From assembly GCA_025175895.1 (NCBI GenBank), contig CM045993.1:62190621-62254620 (forward strand): a stretch of DNA of 64,000 bases, given 5' to 3'. This DNA is from Wurfbainia villosa (lineage: Eukaryota; Streptophyta; Magnoliopsida; Zingiberales; Zingiberaceae). The notes under the pieces are model-generated. The model had not been told where the DNA came from and did not search any database. It saw only the letters and a program-made list of their open reading frames with translations. This document shows, piece by piece, positions 33,745-45,408 of the stretch (its first letter is position 1; the number at the start of each line of letters is the position of its first letter). The position numbers were made by a program, and so were the translations under genes.

Positions 33745-35365
33745 CTAAGTTAAAGCACAAACATGTTTTGTACTGGCTCCCCCTAGACCGTTGAATCGGT
33801 TCGGTCTATCCACATAGTGGATTTGGTCCTTGGGAACCCAGTACGGGTTGGATCCGAGAGTTGAAATCAAAAAGTTCTTAGGGACCCATGCTTGGACATG
33901 TTTCCTATGTCGACTTACAATCGACATATACGACCTATTAGTCATGTTTGAGTTAAACCCTAGTCCAGCCTTGTTGTACACGGCCCTTTGAGATCCAAGT
34001 AGGAGGTCAAGTCCTTTGGATCCCGAAGTGAACCTTTCCAATGTGTTCCTAAGATCTTCAACTTGACTTTTCAAGAGAGTTCTCAACGAGCTTTTCACTC
34101 GAGTTGGGTCCTTCTTCTTCGAACTTGACTAGTCGAAGAGGTTAGGAGACCTTGTGTTTGAGGAGTTTGACCTCCTCAACAGTCTCGACCTTGGACTCGG
34201 ACTTAACTAATTTCCTAGACAAAAACCTAGTATTATGTAAAGTATTAAATAAAGTTCGACTCACTTTAAGGGTATCTTTTGAGCAGGATGCGTATCCAGT
34301 GGCTTGACTTGAAGGTAACCGTGGTCAGAGTCATCCTCGAGTTCGACTCAAGTTGAGTTCGGTCTCCATGTCTACGACTCAATCGATTTCGCCATGAAGG
34401 CGTGGTCTTCGTCTTCTTGGATGGCCTTCTTCCCATGTCGCGTTGAGGGCCTTCTTGTGCTTAGGTGCTTGGTGGTTGAGCTTGGGGCACTCGGACTTGA
34501 TATGTCCAAACACGTTACACTCATAACACCTAATATTAGAACTTTTAGGCTTACCTTGGTTGGGTGCGAGTCGTGTTCGTCCCTTGGCTATCCTTCGAGC
34601 TAGGTTCATTAGTTCGACAGTCAACTCCGGGTCAACTTCTTCTTCGGACTCGTCTTCCTCCTCGGTTGGTGGTGGCTTGCTTGCGATTTTCTTCTTCTTT
34701 GAACCTGTAAACAAGGCTATACCCCTCTCGGGTTCCGAGTTGGACTGCTCATGTAATTCGAAATCTGAGAATAATTCGTCTATTCTAACTTTAGCTAGGT
34801 CCTTAGATACCTTGTAGGCATCAGCCATGGATGCCCACAAGGTGGTCCTAGGGAAAGAATTTAGAACATACCTGATTAGATCTCGGTTTTCGACTTTCTG
34901 TCCTTTTGAATGCAGCTGGTTGACTATGTCCTGGATGTGGGCGTGCAATTGTGTTGCCGTCTCGTGTTCCTGCATTTTTAGTGTGTACAATTTATTGAAC
35001 AACAAATCACGTTTGCAAACCTTAGCTTGATCCGATCCTTCATGTAACTCGATCAGCCTCGTCCAGAGATCTCTTGCGTTGATGAAGGGTCTGACTCGGT
35101 TCAGCTCCTCCTTGGATATCCCGCACTGCAGGATTTGAGTCGCCTTTGCATCTGCCTCGACTTGTCGTTTAGTGGTAATGGACCACTGATTGTAATCAAA
35201 GGATTCACCTTCTTCATTAGTAGGAAGGGTGAACCCGGTTTGGATCACAATCCACATCTCTATTTGGGTTTTTAGGAAGCACTCCATCCGACCTTTCCAG
35301 TAACGGAAATCGTCACCGTTGTAAAACGGTGGTCGGACGGTGCTAAAACCCTCAAGATGGGCCAT
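33745..35365 (-). pseudogene. gag of G with frame breaks
   Basis: Start chosen at MAHLEGF (35365), 27 codons or more inside a longer frame that opens at 35476. Gag core (GDDFRYWKGRMECFLKT; DLWTRLIELHEGSDQ; SFPRTTLWASM), acid stretch, zinc knuckle CYECNVFGHIKSEC near 34530-34490. The frame ends at 34379 and the C-terminal block (LLLGSQRAVYNKAGLGF) lies at 34098-33745, with 280 bases of broken frame between. The end block is shared with F Gag. 33277-33744 shows no readable protein. Confidence 0.87.
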
Positions 35366-36065
35366 TAACACGAAATGGTAAGAAGAGAAAAAAAGAAAAA
35401 ACACACAGACAACAAAGGTCAGGAGACTTGCGTCTTGGATTAGTAGTGCGGGAAGAAGAAAAGATAAATAAATCAATCAATAGATTAACTAATTAGAAAA
35501 TTAATTTTAATTCTGTAAAAAAAATTAATTAATTAATTAATTTCGAAAATTAATTAAAAACTATTTTGTAGAAAAAAAATCTAATGTTGAAATTAAGTAA
35601 AAAATATTGAAAAACCAAACTTATATTCTAGACAAGATTTAAAAATTAAAATAAGTTTTTAATTGATTTTTAATTGATTAAATTTGAAAATTGATTGAAA
35701 ATCTATTTTAGTGGAAATAAGATTTAATTCAATGTTAAGATTAACGAGAAAACTTTATAAAACGAAATATAAAGATTTTAGGGTTTGAAAAATTCAAGTG
35801 TTTTTAAAAAAATATGAAAGAATTTTTAATTATGGTAAAAACTAATTTTAATCAGTAATAGAATTAAAAAATCGTAATTAAGAGTTTTTTTTTTTAGGAT
35901 GATCAATAGAAAGATTAAAAGCGATAAAATTAAATTAAAGAAAAGTTTGAAAAAAAATTTAGAAAAATTAAAAAAAACACAAAAATTAACGTAGACAGAA
36001 ACAAAGGAAACAAAAGAAATAAAAATTACTCAAATTGATGGTTTCACCAAATTTGAGTGCCCCCT
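35366..36065 (-). other. AT-rich leader of G
   Basis: About 700 bases of A/T-rich sequence (TTAATTAATTAA words, poly-A runs) between the primer-binding site and gag. No gene seen. Confidence 0.7.
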
Positions 36066-36077
36066 GCTCTGATACCA
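36066..36077 (-). other. Primer-binding site of G
   Basis: Minus strand TGGTATCAGAGC, two bases from the LTR. Confidence 0.88.
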
Positions 36078-36079
36078 AT

Positions 36080-37146
36080 TGTAGGATCGAAATGAGCACT
36101 AGAGGGGGGGGGGGTGAATAGCGCAAAACGGTTTTTCTTTTCTTTTGTTGTAAAAACGATAAGTGAGAGATAAACGCAGCGAAAAAGAGATGGACACAAG
36201 GAGTTTTACTTGGTTCACAGGCAACCGACTGCTAATCCAAGGCCCTAATGGTCCTAGACCATGCACGGAGGGCAATCACTAAAACACTCCTCCTCGTTGG
36301 AGGTAGGAGTTACGATTACAAAACTTTCGACAAAAACATAAGGATGAGAGACAAGCCCCTCTCTCCTTTTTGATATAAAAGCTCGAAAAACACAACTTAA
36401 ATTAATCGACTAAAACGATTACCAACACTTTAACGATGAAGCTTCGTGTTGGCAGCACTTCGTTGTAGTAGCGTCGACGTAGAAGAGCGACGTTGTGGAG
36501 GCATTTGAGAGCTTTGTAATAATTGTTATCTAAGATGTGAAGCACCTCCCTCTATTTGAAGCCTTGTCCACCCACTTGAGATCCGGCCACCTCACCACCA
36601 ATTGAGGGATAAGTTTCCACCTTGCTTTTGACCGGCCACCTCACCAAGATTTGGGGGATAAGTTGCCACCTTGCTTTTAGTTCCTTTTTCCCATTTTCAG
36701 GATACTTTAGTTATTTAATTTTATTTCAATTCGAGTTCTAATTTTAATTCGAATTCGAATAAATTCGAATTCTAATTTTAATTCGAATTAGAGTAACTTT
36801 GATTGGTGGATAAGCTCAAACAAGGGTTAGCTCAAAGCAATATGTAGAAATATTAAATGTGATGGATTTAGATGGTTTCTAACCATCCGATCTTGACTTA
36901 GACTTTCATGGAAAGTTTTGGGTCGGATTGTCGCCTAAGATCAACTCCTAAATGGAGGATCCGACCTCACTTACGCTCGTTGGACACGAGTCTTACCTTG
37001 CACTTACTGTGTCGCATATCTCTAACTCAAGCTTAACCTATTTCTGCACACTCAAGTAGACTCATGAGATAACAAAATAGACTTAACCTTGTGTCTTTGC
37101 TATAATCAAAACACAGGTTCGATTTCGGTGCCTCACTGCACCAACA
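36080..37146 (-). repeat. 5' LTR of G
   Basis: Matches 28219-29282 with scattered differences; C-tract of eleven (36104-36114). Confidence 0.92.
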
Positions 37147-37373
37147 GAACCAACTATTAATTTTATTTGTCAAAAAGTAAGGTTGACAAGATAATAAAAT
37201 TAATGGGTAAAACCTCCTCTTACAAATGTAGAATTCGTATACGTCCACACAGCGTGGCATGCGATATTCTCGGTGTTTTGAGGTGTTGGTTGATTTCGGA
37301 ATTTTATTGTTTTGAGGAATCAATAATATTTGAAATCTAATATTTTTAACATTGTGATTCTTAGGTTTTTCAA

Positions 37374-38193
37374 ATGGCTTTCAACCCACTTGCTCTGATA
37401 TTAAAAGAAAATAAACTTACTGGAACAAACTACATTGATTGGAAAAGAAATCTAGATATTGTCTTAACTGCGGAGGAGTACAAATTTGTACTCTTCGAGG
37501 TCTGTCCTCCTAAGCCCACCGATGACTCTGATGAAAAGGAGAAAGAAAGTTATAAGAAATGGATCAAGATAGATGAGATGGCGAGGTGTTACATTTTGGC
37601 ATCTATGTCAAATGTGCTGCAACATCAGTATCAGGCCATGGCCACAGCTTATGACATGATGTTCAATCTCAAGGAACTTTTCGGACATCAGAGTAGGGCG
37701 GCTAGACAGGAGGCGATGAGAAACTTGATGATGACCACCATGATCGAGGGAACACCCGTTAGGGATCATGTTCTCAAGATGATGGCTCATCTTAATGAGA
37801 TGGAAGTCCTCGGAGCTGAGATCGATGGGGAAACCCAGGTCGATATCATTCTCCAGTCTCTACCTAGGAGTTTTGAGCAATTCCGCCTCAACTACAACAT
37901 GAACAAGAGGTTGTATTCGTTGACGGAGCTTCTAACAAAACTCTAGGCGGCAGAGGGGCTTTTTCGTCAAAGCGCTCAAGCCATGGTTGCTTAGAAAGTT
38001 TCTTCTTCTAAACCGAAAGGTAAGAAGAAGAAGAAGCAAGGTGGAGCAAAGAAAGTGGCAGTGGGACCTCAGGTAGGAGTGAAGAAGCCGAAAGGCAAGT
38101 GCTTCACTTGCAAGCAGACTGGACATTGGAAGGCGGACTGTCCTTGCCGAAAGAACAAAGGTATATCTTTTTGTTTAGTTGTTGAAACATGTT
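37374..38193 (+). pseudogene. gag of B, two stops
   Basis: ATG at 37374. Nearly the same protein as A Gag. Two CAG codons of A are TAG here (37944-37946 and 37992-37994). The A stop is absent (AAG). Zinc knuckle CFTCKQTGHWKADC follows near 38101. The first stop is also in E, see findings. Confidence 0.9.
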
Positions 38194-41100
38194 TAGCAGT
38201 GTTATCTACCAGTGCCTGGTGTGTAGATACAGGAGCCACTGATCATGTCTGTAATACTTTACAGGGGTTCCAGGAAACCCGACGACTAGCTGAGGGAGAG
38301 ATTATCGTCTTCATGGGCAATGCTTCAAAGGTGGCGGCTATTGCAGTGGGAGACGTTTATTTATCTTTTGATAGGAATAAAGTTTTGGTTTTGAGAAATT
38401 GTCTTTATGTACCTACTTTTAGAAAGAATTTAATTTCAGTTTCTAAATTGTTTATGGATGGATATTCTGTTTCTTTTAATGAAAAAGTGGTTATAAAAAG
38501 GAATAGGGAGATTATTTGTTCTGGTACATTGGTTGGCAATTTGTATACTCTTGAAAAAAAAAATTCCCACGGTGCTTATAAAAGTAAATAACTCATCTTC
38601 TAAGTCTAATAAGAGAAATGAACCTTCGAAAATGAATCAGACATATCTTTGGCATCTAAGGCTTGGTCATATTAACCTGAGCAGAATTCAAAGGTTGATA
38701 GCTGATGGACCTTTGGGTTCATTAGTGGTGGAGGATCTCCCAACCTGCGAATCTTGCTTGGAAGGTAAAATGACCAAGAGGCCTTTCAAGGCCAAGGGGT
38801 ATAGAGCCAAAGATGTGTTAGAATTGGTTCATTCTGATTTGTGCGGTCCTATGTCTATCCAGGCAAGAGGTGGCTTTGAATACTTCGTCTCTTTTATAGA
38901 CGATTATTCAAGGTATGGGTACATTTACTTGATGCGGCGCAAGTCTTAATGCTTTGACAGGTTCAAAGAATTCAAGGCTGATGTGGAGAACCGTCAAGGT
39001 AAGAGTATCAAGACCCTACGATCTGATTGTGGTGGTGAGTACCTCTTGGGAGAGTTTAAGAATTACTTATCAGAGGCTGGGATTCAATACCCAATTGTCC
39101 GCACCGGGCACACCCCAGCAGAATGGTGTGGCAGAGCGAAGGAAAAGGACTCTTATGGAGATGGTCAGATCGATGATGAGTTATTCTGAGTTACCTGTTT
39201 CGTTCTGGGGGTATGCGCTGGATACGACAATGTATACTCTGAACTTGGTTCCATCTAAATCAGTACCTTCTACCCCTGTAGAATTGTGGACTGAGTGAAA
39301 GCCTAGTCTGAGACATATTCGGATATTGGGGAGTCCAGTACATGTGCTGAAGGCTGATGCTGGTAAGTTGGAACCTCGTACAGAAGTGTGCATGTTTGTT
39401 GGCTACCTTAAGGGAACGAAAGTGGTTTGTTTTATAATCCTAGAGATCAGAGGGTGATCGTTAGCACGAACGCCAGATTTCTAGAGGAGGATTATGTAAT
39501 AAACCACAAGCCCAAGAGTAGGATTGTTCTTGAGGAGTTGACAGGGGAAGTCCCGACTTTAGTACCACCGGTACAAGAGGAGATACCACAAGTCACTGCA
39601 CCATGTGTCACAGAGCATACACAGGAGGCACCTCGTCGTAGTGAGAGGGTTGTTAGACAACCCGAGAGATTCATGTTTTTGGGAGAGTCTTCGGACTTAG
39701 TCCATAGTGAACATGAACCTGATCCCTGGACATATGACGAGGCACTCCAAGATAGAGATGCGGTATCTTGGCAAAGAGCGATGAATTCAGAGATAGAATC
39801 TATGGATTCTAATTAGGTCTGGGAGCTAGTAGAGCCACCCGATGGTGTAAAAGCCATTGGATGCAAGTGGATCTACAAGAGAAAGAGAGGGGTAGACGGG
39901 AAGGTTGAGACCTTCAAAGCTAGGCTTGTTGCGAAAGGGTATACTCAGAAAGAGGGTATCGATTATGAGGAGACCTTTTCGCCGGTAGCTATGCTTAAGT
40001 CTATCCGGATTCTCTTATCTATAGCTGCTCATATGGATTATGAGATTTGGCAGATGAATGTCAAGACAACTTTCCTTAACGGAAGTCTTGAGGAGAACAT
40101 CTATATTCGGCAACCAGAGGGATTCATTGCTAAAGGCAAAGAGCATCTTGTATGTAAGCTTAATCGGTCCATTTATGGATTGAAGCAAGCTTCTAGATCT
40201 TGGAACATCCGCTTTGATGATGTAATCCAGTCATATGGATTTATTCAAAGTCCGGAGGAGCCTTGTGTATACAAGAGATATGATGGAAACGTAGTGGTTT
40301 TTCTAGTACTATACGTAGATGACATTTTGTTAGTTGGCAACAATATCAAAGTGTTATCAGACGTAAGGGTATGGTTGTCCAAACAGTTTGACATGAAGGT
40401 CTTGGGAGAAGTGGGACACATCCTTGGGATCAAAGTTATAAGGGATCGCTAGAAAAGGATGTTGTGCTTATCTCAAGCTTCATACATTGACACTATCCTT
40501 GCTCGTTTTAGCATGCAGAACTCCAAGAAAGGGTTTCTACCTTTTAGGCATGGAGTTCCTTTATCTAAAGAGATGTGTCCCAAAACATCAAAGGAGATAG
40601 AGGACATGAAGGCGGTTCCTTATGCTTCGGCAGTAGGAAGCCTCATGTATGTTATGCTATGTACGAGAACAGATATATGCTTTGCCGTGGGCATGGTTAG
40701 CAGATATCAGAGTAATCCTGGACAGGGACATTGGACTGCGGTAAAGCATATATTGAAGTACTTGAGAAGGACTAGGGATTATATGCTGGTTTACCGGGCA
40801 GATCAATTAGTCCCTGTGGGATATACGGATTCTGATTTCCAATCAGATAGGGATAACTGTAAGTCTACCTTGGGTTTTGTGTTTACTTTTGGAGGTGGAG
40901 CCATAGTATGGAGGAGTGTCAAGCAGAAATGCATGGCGGACTCTACCATGGAAGCTGAGTATGTGGCAGCCTCTAAGGCAGCCAAGGAAGCTGTATGGCT
41001 CAGGAACTTTTTGATGGACTTGGATGTGATTCCTGGTTTGCCCAGAACTATCACAATTTATTGTGATAACAGTGGTGCAGTTGCAAACTCGAAGGAACCA

Positions 41101-41292
41101 CGAGCCCATAAGGCGAGTAAACACATAGAGCGCAAGTACCACCTGATACGAGAGATCGTAAAGAGAGGGGAAGTAGCTATCGCCAAGATTGCATCAGAAG
41201 ATAACCTGGCGGATCCATTCACTAAGGCCCTTCTAGAGAAAGCCTTTGATAGGCATGTGGAGGACATGGGGATCAGATGTATGGCAGTGTGA
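38194..41292 (+). pseudogene. pol of B, several breaks, intact 3' RT/RNase H
   Basis: Protease DTGATDH intact. Breaks: an A-run with one extra A near 38555 (frameshift), TAA 38947-38949, the integrase extra base near 39084 shared with A, TGA 39296-39298 (TGG in A), a lost base near 39421, TAG 39814-39816 (CAG in A), and TAG 40450-40452 (AAG in A). RT keeps SIYGLKQAS and YVDD (40312-40323). From 40459 the last 277 codons (RT end, RNase H with GYTDSDF, MEAEYVA, YCDNSGA) are open to the stop at 41292. Confidence 0.92.
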
Positions 41293-41314
41293 TGACAGCA
41301 TAGTCTTTTAGTAC

Positions 41315-41325
41315 AAGTGGGAGAT
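41315..41325 (+). other. Polypurine tract of B
   Basis: AAGTGGGAGAT before LTR 3. Confidence 0.8.
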
Positions 41326-43414
41326 TGTTGGAATGTATACTGAAAGCCTAGCTCTTTTTGTATGAACATTTTTATTTTGAAATAAGAATCACATGATCAT
41401 TATTTTCACTTTATATATTTATTATATGTGTGCATATTGTCTAATATTTTACATTATAGATTACATGGTGCTTGGTGTGACACAGAAGATCATGTTATCA
41501 GTCCCTTGTAGAATATAAGTAAAGGCTCACAACCAAGATGGTTTTGGACAAACCATTGGCATGGTTGTAGTGAAGCTTGATATTATTTTGTCTTGAACAT
41601 CGAGTTACACTAGTACACTTAGGTGTATTGAGCAGGACCGACATAGAGGTGATTTAATTTATTACTAACTACATAATTGAATCGGACCTCGGATATTATG
41701 TTGTACATTCTCTTAATCCCGATATAATAACGGGCACATGTACTTAGTATTTATTTCTTTGATTTACCAGAGGGTGAGATTTAGATGGATTAAATCAATA
41801 TGCCCGGTAAGTTGGGAAATGATATTATTTACATGGTGTGCCGTTGATTATAGGAGGAAATCGTGTCCTATATACTTGGTTGATGATGTCCTCTTGAGGA
41901 GCTCATAAGATTCATCATGTAAACCCGGCTGGTTGACTTAGTCAACATGATGATAAGGTTGAGTGGTACTACTCGAGGAGTTAGATGTTAATTAATTGAT
42001 GGTCAGTAAATCAATTAATTGACGAACATTCGATATCTTAAACATGGGGAGATGGATGTACAAATAATATATGGAGCCCATATTGATTTATGGGGGTTGG
42101 TGAGGTAATTCAATGATGATCCTCTAGTGGAATGGAACATCATTGATGGATCAAGTTTGTGTGGTTCCGATCCATCGGGTGGCCAAGATCCAACTCCTCC
42201 TCATGGTCCCTATCGTAGCCTAATATAATCCTCATGAAGTCTAGATCCAAGAATGGAAACAAAACCCTAGATCCGACGGTTGGGATGAAACCCTAGATCC
42301 GACGGTTGGGATGAAACCCTAGATCCGACGGTTGGGATGAAACCCTAGATCCGACGGTTGGGATGAAACCCTAGATCCGAAGGTTTGGATGAAACCCTAT
42401 ATCCGACGGTTGGGATGAAACCCTAGATCCGACGGTTGGGATGAAACCCTAGATTCGACTGTTGGGATAAAACCCTAGCTCCGACGGTGGAAATTAAATC
42501 CCTAGATCCGACGGTGGAGATTAAATCCCTAGATCCGACGGTGGAGATTAAAGGAGGCTAAGCCCAATCCTATAAATAGAGGGCTAAGGCTTGGCGGCAA
42601 GGGTGGTTCTTTTGGATTAGGGTTTTGCCTCTCAAGTGTTTTAGGCGGCTAGGGTTTGGTGTGGTTTGGGCGGCAACAAGGAAGGAGATTAGGGTTTCCT
42701 CCTTTTCTTCTTGGTGGCCGGCGCTCACTCCTTCCTCCTCCTAGTTTTGGCCGGCCCTCTTCCTCATCATTTTCTTCTTGGTGTCCGGTGGTTCTCCAAT
42801 CCATTGGTGGGCGGCGCTTCTCCCATTCATTGGTGGCCGGCGGCAACATTGTCACAAGGTTGGCCGGCGCTCAACCATTCACTCCTTGGCCGGCGGTTAC
42901 ATCGAGCTCCTTATCTTGGTGGCCGGTTCTAGAAAGGAGAAGGAGTTTTGTTTGGTTCTTCTCTTTGTTCGCAGCGAACAAGGAAGGGAAGAACGCGATC
43001 TAGGAGGCTTCTACTCGTGGAGGATCTTCGCCCACACGACGTCCACGAGGACGATAGGACATACGGTAGAAGATCGTGAGGTATAAAAGTTTTATAACTT
43101 TATTTTCTGATCTTAGCATGTTCTTTTATGTGTTGATTATACAAGTGTGCATTTGTATATATTTTGTATAATCATGGACCCCGAAGACGAACACAAAAAC
43201 CGGCGATCCATCCGTCGTCTCTTCCGCGGCTAATCAACTAGAAGAGTTGTTTTGCTTGAACAACTAGTTTGTTCAAGCGATCACTCAAGTTGTTAGCACG
43301 ACGACGAAGTGGTTGTGCTTAGGAAACTCATCCCATCCGGATTAGTTTTTTCATTAGTGAAAATTTTAATCCGGGGACATGGGAGCCAATGAGCCTCCGA
43401 AGCAACTCCCTACA
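41326..43414 (+). repeat. LTR 3 (3' LTR of B)
   Basis: TGTTGGAATG to CCCTACA, 2089 bp, followed by target duplication TCCTC. The minisatellite at 42260-42553 has about eight units plus variants. TATA box 42571-42578. U5 stems 43213-43383. Confidence 0.93.
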
Positions 43415-44790
43415 TCCTCAAGCTCAACGACACTCCCACTATTTTCTTGCAAGAGAAACTCTTTCTCTAGAAACACAACATGCCTTGAAACAAACATATT
43501 TTGTTCCACAAGATGATAGAATTGGTAACCCCTTGTTTCCTTAGGGTATCCAATAAATAGTCATTTATCAAACTTAGCATCCAATTTGTCTGATACAGTC
43601 TTCTTCACATAAGCAGGACAAACCCATATCTTTAAGTAAGATACATGAGGTTTCTTACTATTCCATATCTCATATGGAGTAGTAGAGACTACCTTGGTTG
43701 GCATTCTGTTTAACAAGTAAACAGTTGTCTGAAGTGCATAGCCCCAAAAGGACTTGGGAAGATTCGCATGATTCATCATTGACCTGACCATGTCCAACAA
43801 GGTCCGGTTACGCCTCTCAGATACACCTTTATGCTGTGGTGTATATGGCAGAGTCCATTGAGACAATATACCATTGTTTCTTAGATAATCTAGAAACTCT
43901 TGACTTAAGTATTCACCACCTCGATCCGATCAAAGTATTTTAATACTCTTGTCATGTTATTTCTCTATTTCATTTCTGAATTCTTTGAACCTTTCAAAGG
44001 CTTCTGACTTGTGTTTCATCAAGAATACATTCCCAAACCGTGAGTGATCATCGGTGAAGGTAATGAAGTAGTTATAACCTCCTAAGGCTTGAGTTGACAA
44101 AGGCCCACATACATTAGTATGTATTAGACCAAGCAACTCACCCACTGGTTCACCTTTTCTAGTAAAAGGCAACTTGGTCATCTTGCCTTTTAAGCATGAT
44201 TCGTATGTATCGTATGAATCTAATTCAAATGATTCCAGAATTCCACATCGGTGTAATTCGGACATGCATTTCTTGCTTACATGGCCAAGATGACAATGCC
44301 ACATGTAGGAGTCTAATTGATTATCTTTTCGAGCATGCTTGTTGCTCGCTTCGATATTGAAAATGTCACTAGATACGTCCAATGTATAAATATCATTGCT
44401 TAAAGTTCCAGTCCCATAAAGAACGCCATTCAAAGTTATGTAACAATAATTATTACTAAAAGTTAAATGGTACCCATTTCTATTTAAACAAGAAATAGAA
44501 ATGATGTTCTTTATCAACGAAGGAACATAAAAGCAATTGTCTAGTTCTAAGACAAGTCCTGTAGGGAGTTTCAATAAATATGTTCCGATGGTGAGTGAAG
44601 CAACCTTTGCTCCATTCCCAACACATAAATTTTACTCTCCCTTGACAAATCTTCTTCTATTCCTTAGCCCATGTATGTCATTACATATATGTAAGCCACA
44701 CCCAGTATCTAATACCCAAGTGTCTGAGGAAATAGAATGATAATCAATAACGAAGATATCTGAAGAAGATGGGGCATCCGATGCCTTATT
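43415..44790 (-). pseudogene. pol part 1 of C: protease and integrase
   Basis: Minus strand. Protease LDTGCG (near 44710) retains the catalytic aspartate that D lost. Integrase zinc residues WHCHLGH and YESCLKGK (the first CxxC cysteine changed), core IHTNVCGP with N in place of D, and TAA near 43960 that D also has. NGVSE is changed to KGVSE. TAA at 43561-43563 is further downstream. It then runs to EEF-LLQENSG and meets the compound insertion; RT resumes at 18182. Confidence 0.86.
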
Positions 44791-45408
44791 CTTATTTACG
44801 GACTCAAGATAAATCTTGCAGTTTCTTCGCTAATGGCCCTCCTTGTCACAAAGACGGCAAGTGCCCTTTTGTGCTGGTTCTCCTTCTTAGCCTTTCTCCT
44901 CCCCTTCTGCTATTCCTTTGACTTCCTCTTAGAACCTTTCTTCGAGGAATCAACTAACAGCACCATCCCCTGCTCATGCTTCACAGAAGGCTCCATAGTC
45001 TTCAGCATATTGAGCAGTACCACAAATGAACCTTCTTGCATCTCAGAGGTGAAGAGGAGCTTGGAGACTTCGAACCTTTAAAATCTCACTTGCTCATCAA
45101 CCAACTCATAAAGATGAAAGATTATGGTATGAGCATCCATATGCTCATGCTGCTTTCGCAGATCAGGTATCATCGTGGCTAGCATGACGCAACTCGCCAT
45201 TTCAGAATCAATCACAAGTTTCTGATAGCCAACAATTGGTCCGGAGTTGCATTGTCACTAGGACGAGCGAAAAGAGGCACTTCGAGGACATTCGCAAGCT
45301 TTTCAACCTTGAGAACAATTCTTAGGTTGAATCCAAAAGCCAGTCCAAGAAGATCGAGCCAGTCAATTTATTTGAATCCAAAATAGAGTGTAAATTCATA
45401 GACATCAT
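44791..45408 (-). pseudogene. gag of C, heavily decayed
   Basis: Start ATG at 45408-45406, with HSILDSNKLTG and then multiple stops and shifts. The deletion after EMQEG near 45020 is the same as in D. The zinc knuckle CRLCDKEGH keeps both first cysteines but has a stop within it. It keeps the base that D lost near 4606, so D's frameshift came later. Confidence 0.82.

Larger units (their letters stand above)
28219..37146 (-). mobile_element. Element G: SIRE-like Ty1/copia element, near complete
   Basis: 8.9 kb on the minus strand, with LTRs of 1064 and 1067 bp and a perfect target duplication GAACC (28214-28218 and 37147-37151). The primer-binding site (36066-36077) and polypurine tract (29283-29296) are in place. 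Gag, protease/integrase, RT and RNase H follow in copia order with few breaks. The protein signatures (LDSGCSRHMTGD; SPRTPQQNG-like core) are SIRE/Maximus-like. It is one of the youngest insertions, since it lies within B within C. Confidence 0.93.
18183..43414 (+). mobile_element. Tandem compound element LTR-A-LTR-B-LTR
   Basis: Three homologous LTRs (18183-20247, 25262-27378, 41326-43414) bracket two gag-pol interiors, A and B, in the same direction. The flanks are TCCTC on both outer sides (18178-18182 and 43415-43419), and joining them restores the C reading frame, so the whole unit behaves as one insertion. Each interior has its own primer-binding site and polypurine tract. A and B share a one-base frameshift in integrase. 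Unequal recombination between LTRs of one inserted copy is the simplest origin. B also carries G. Confidence 0.92.
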
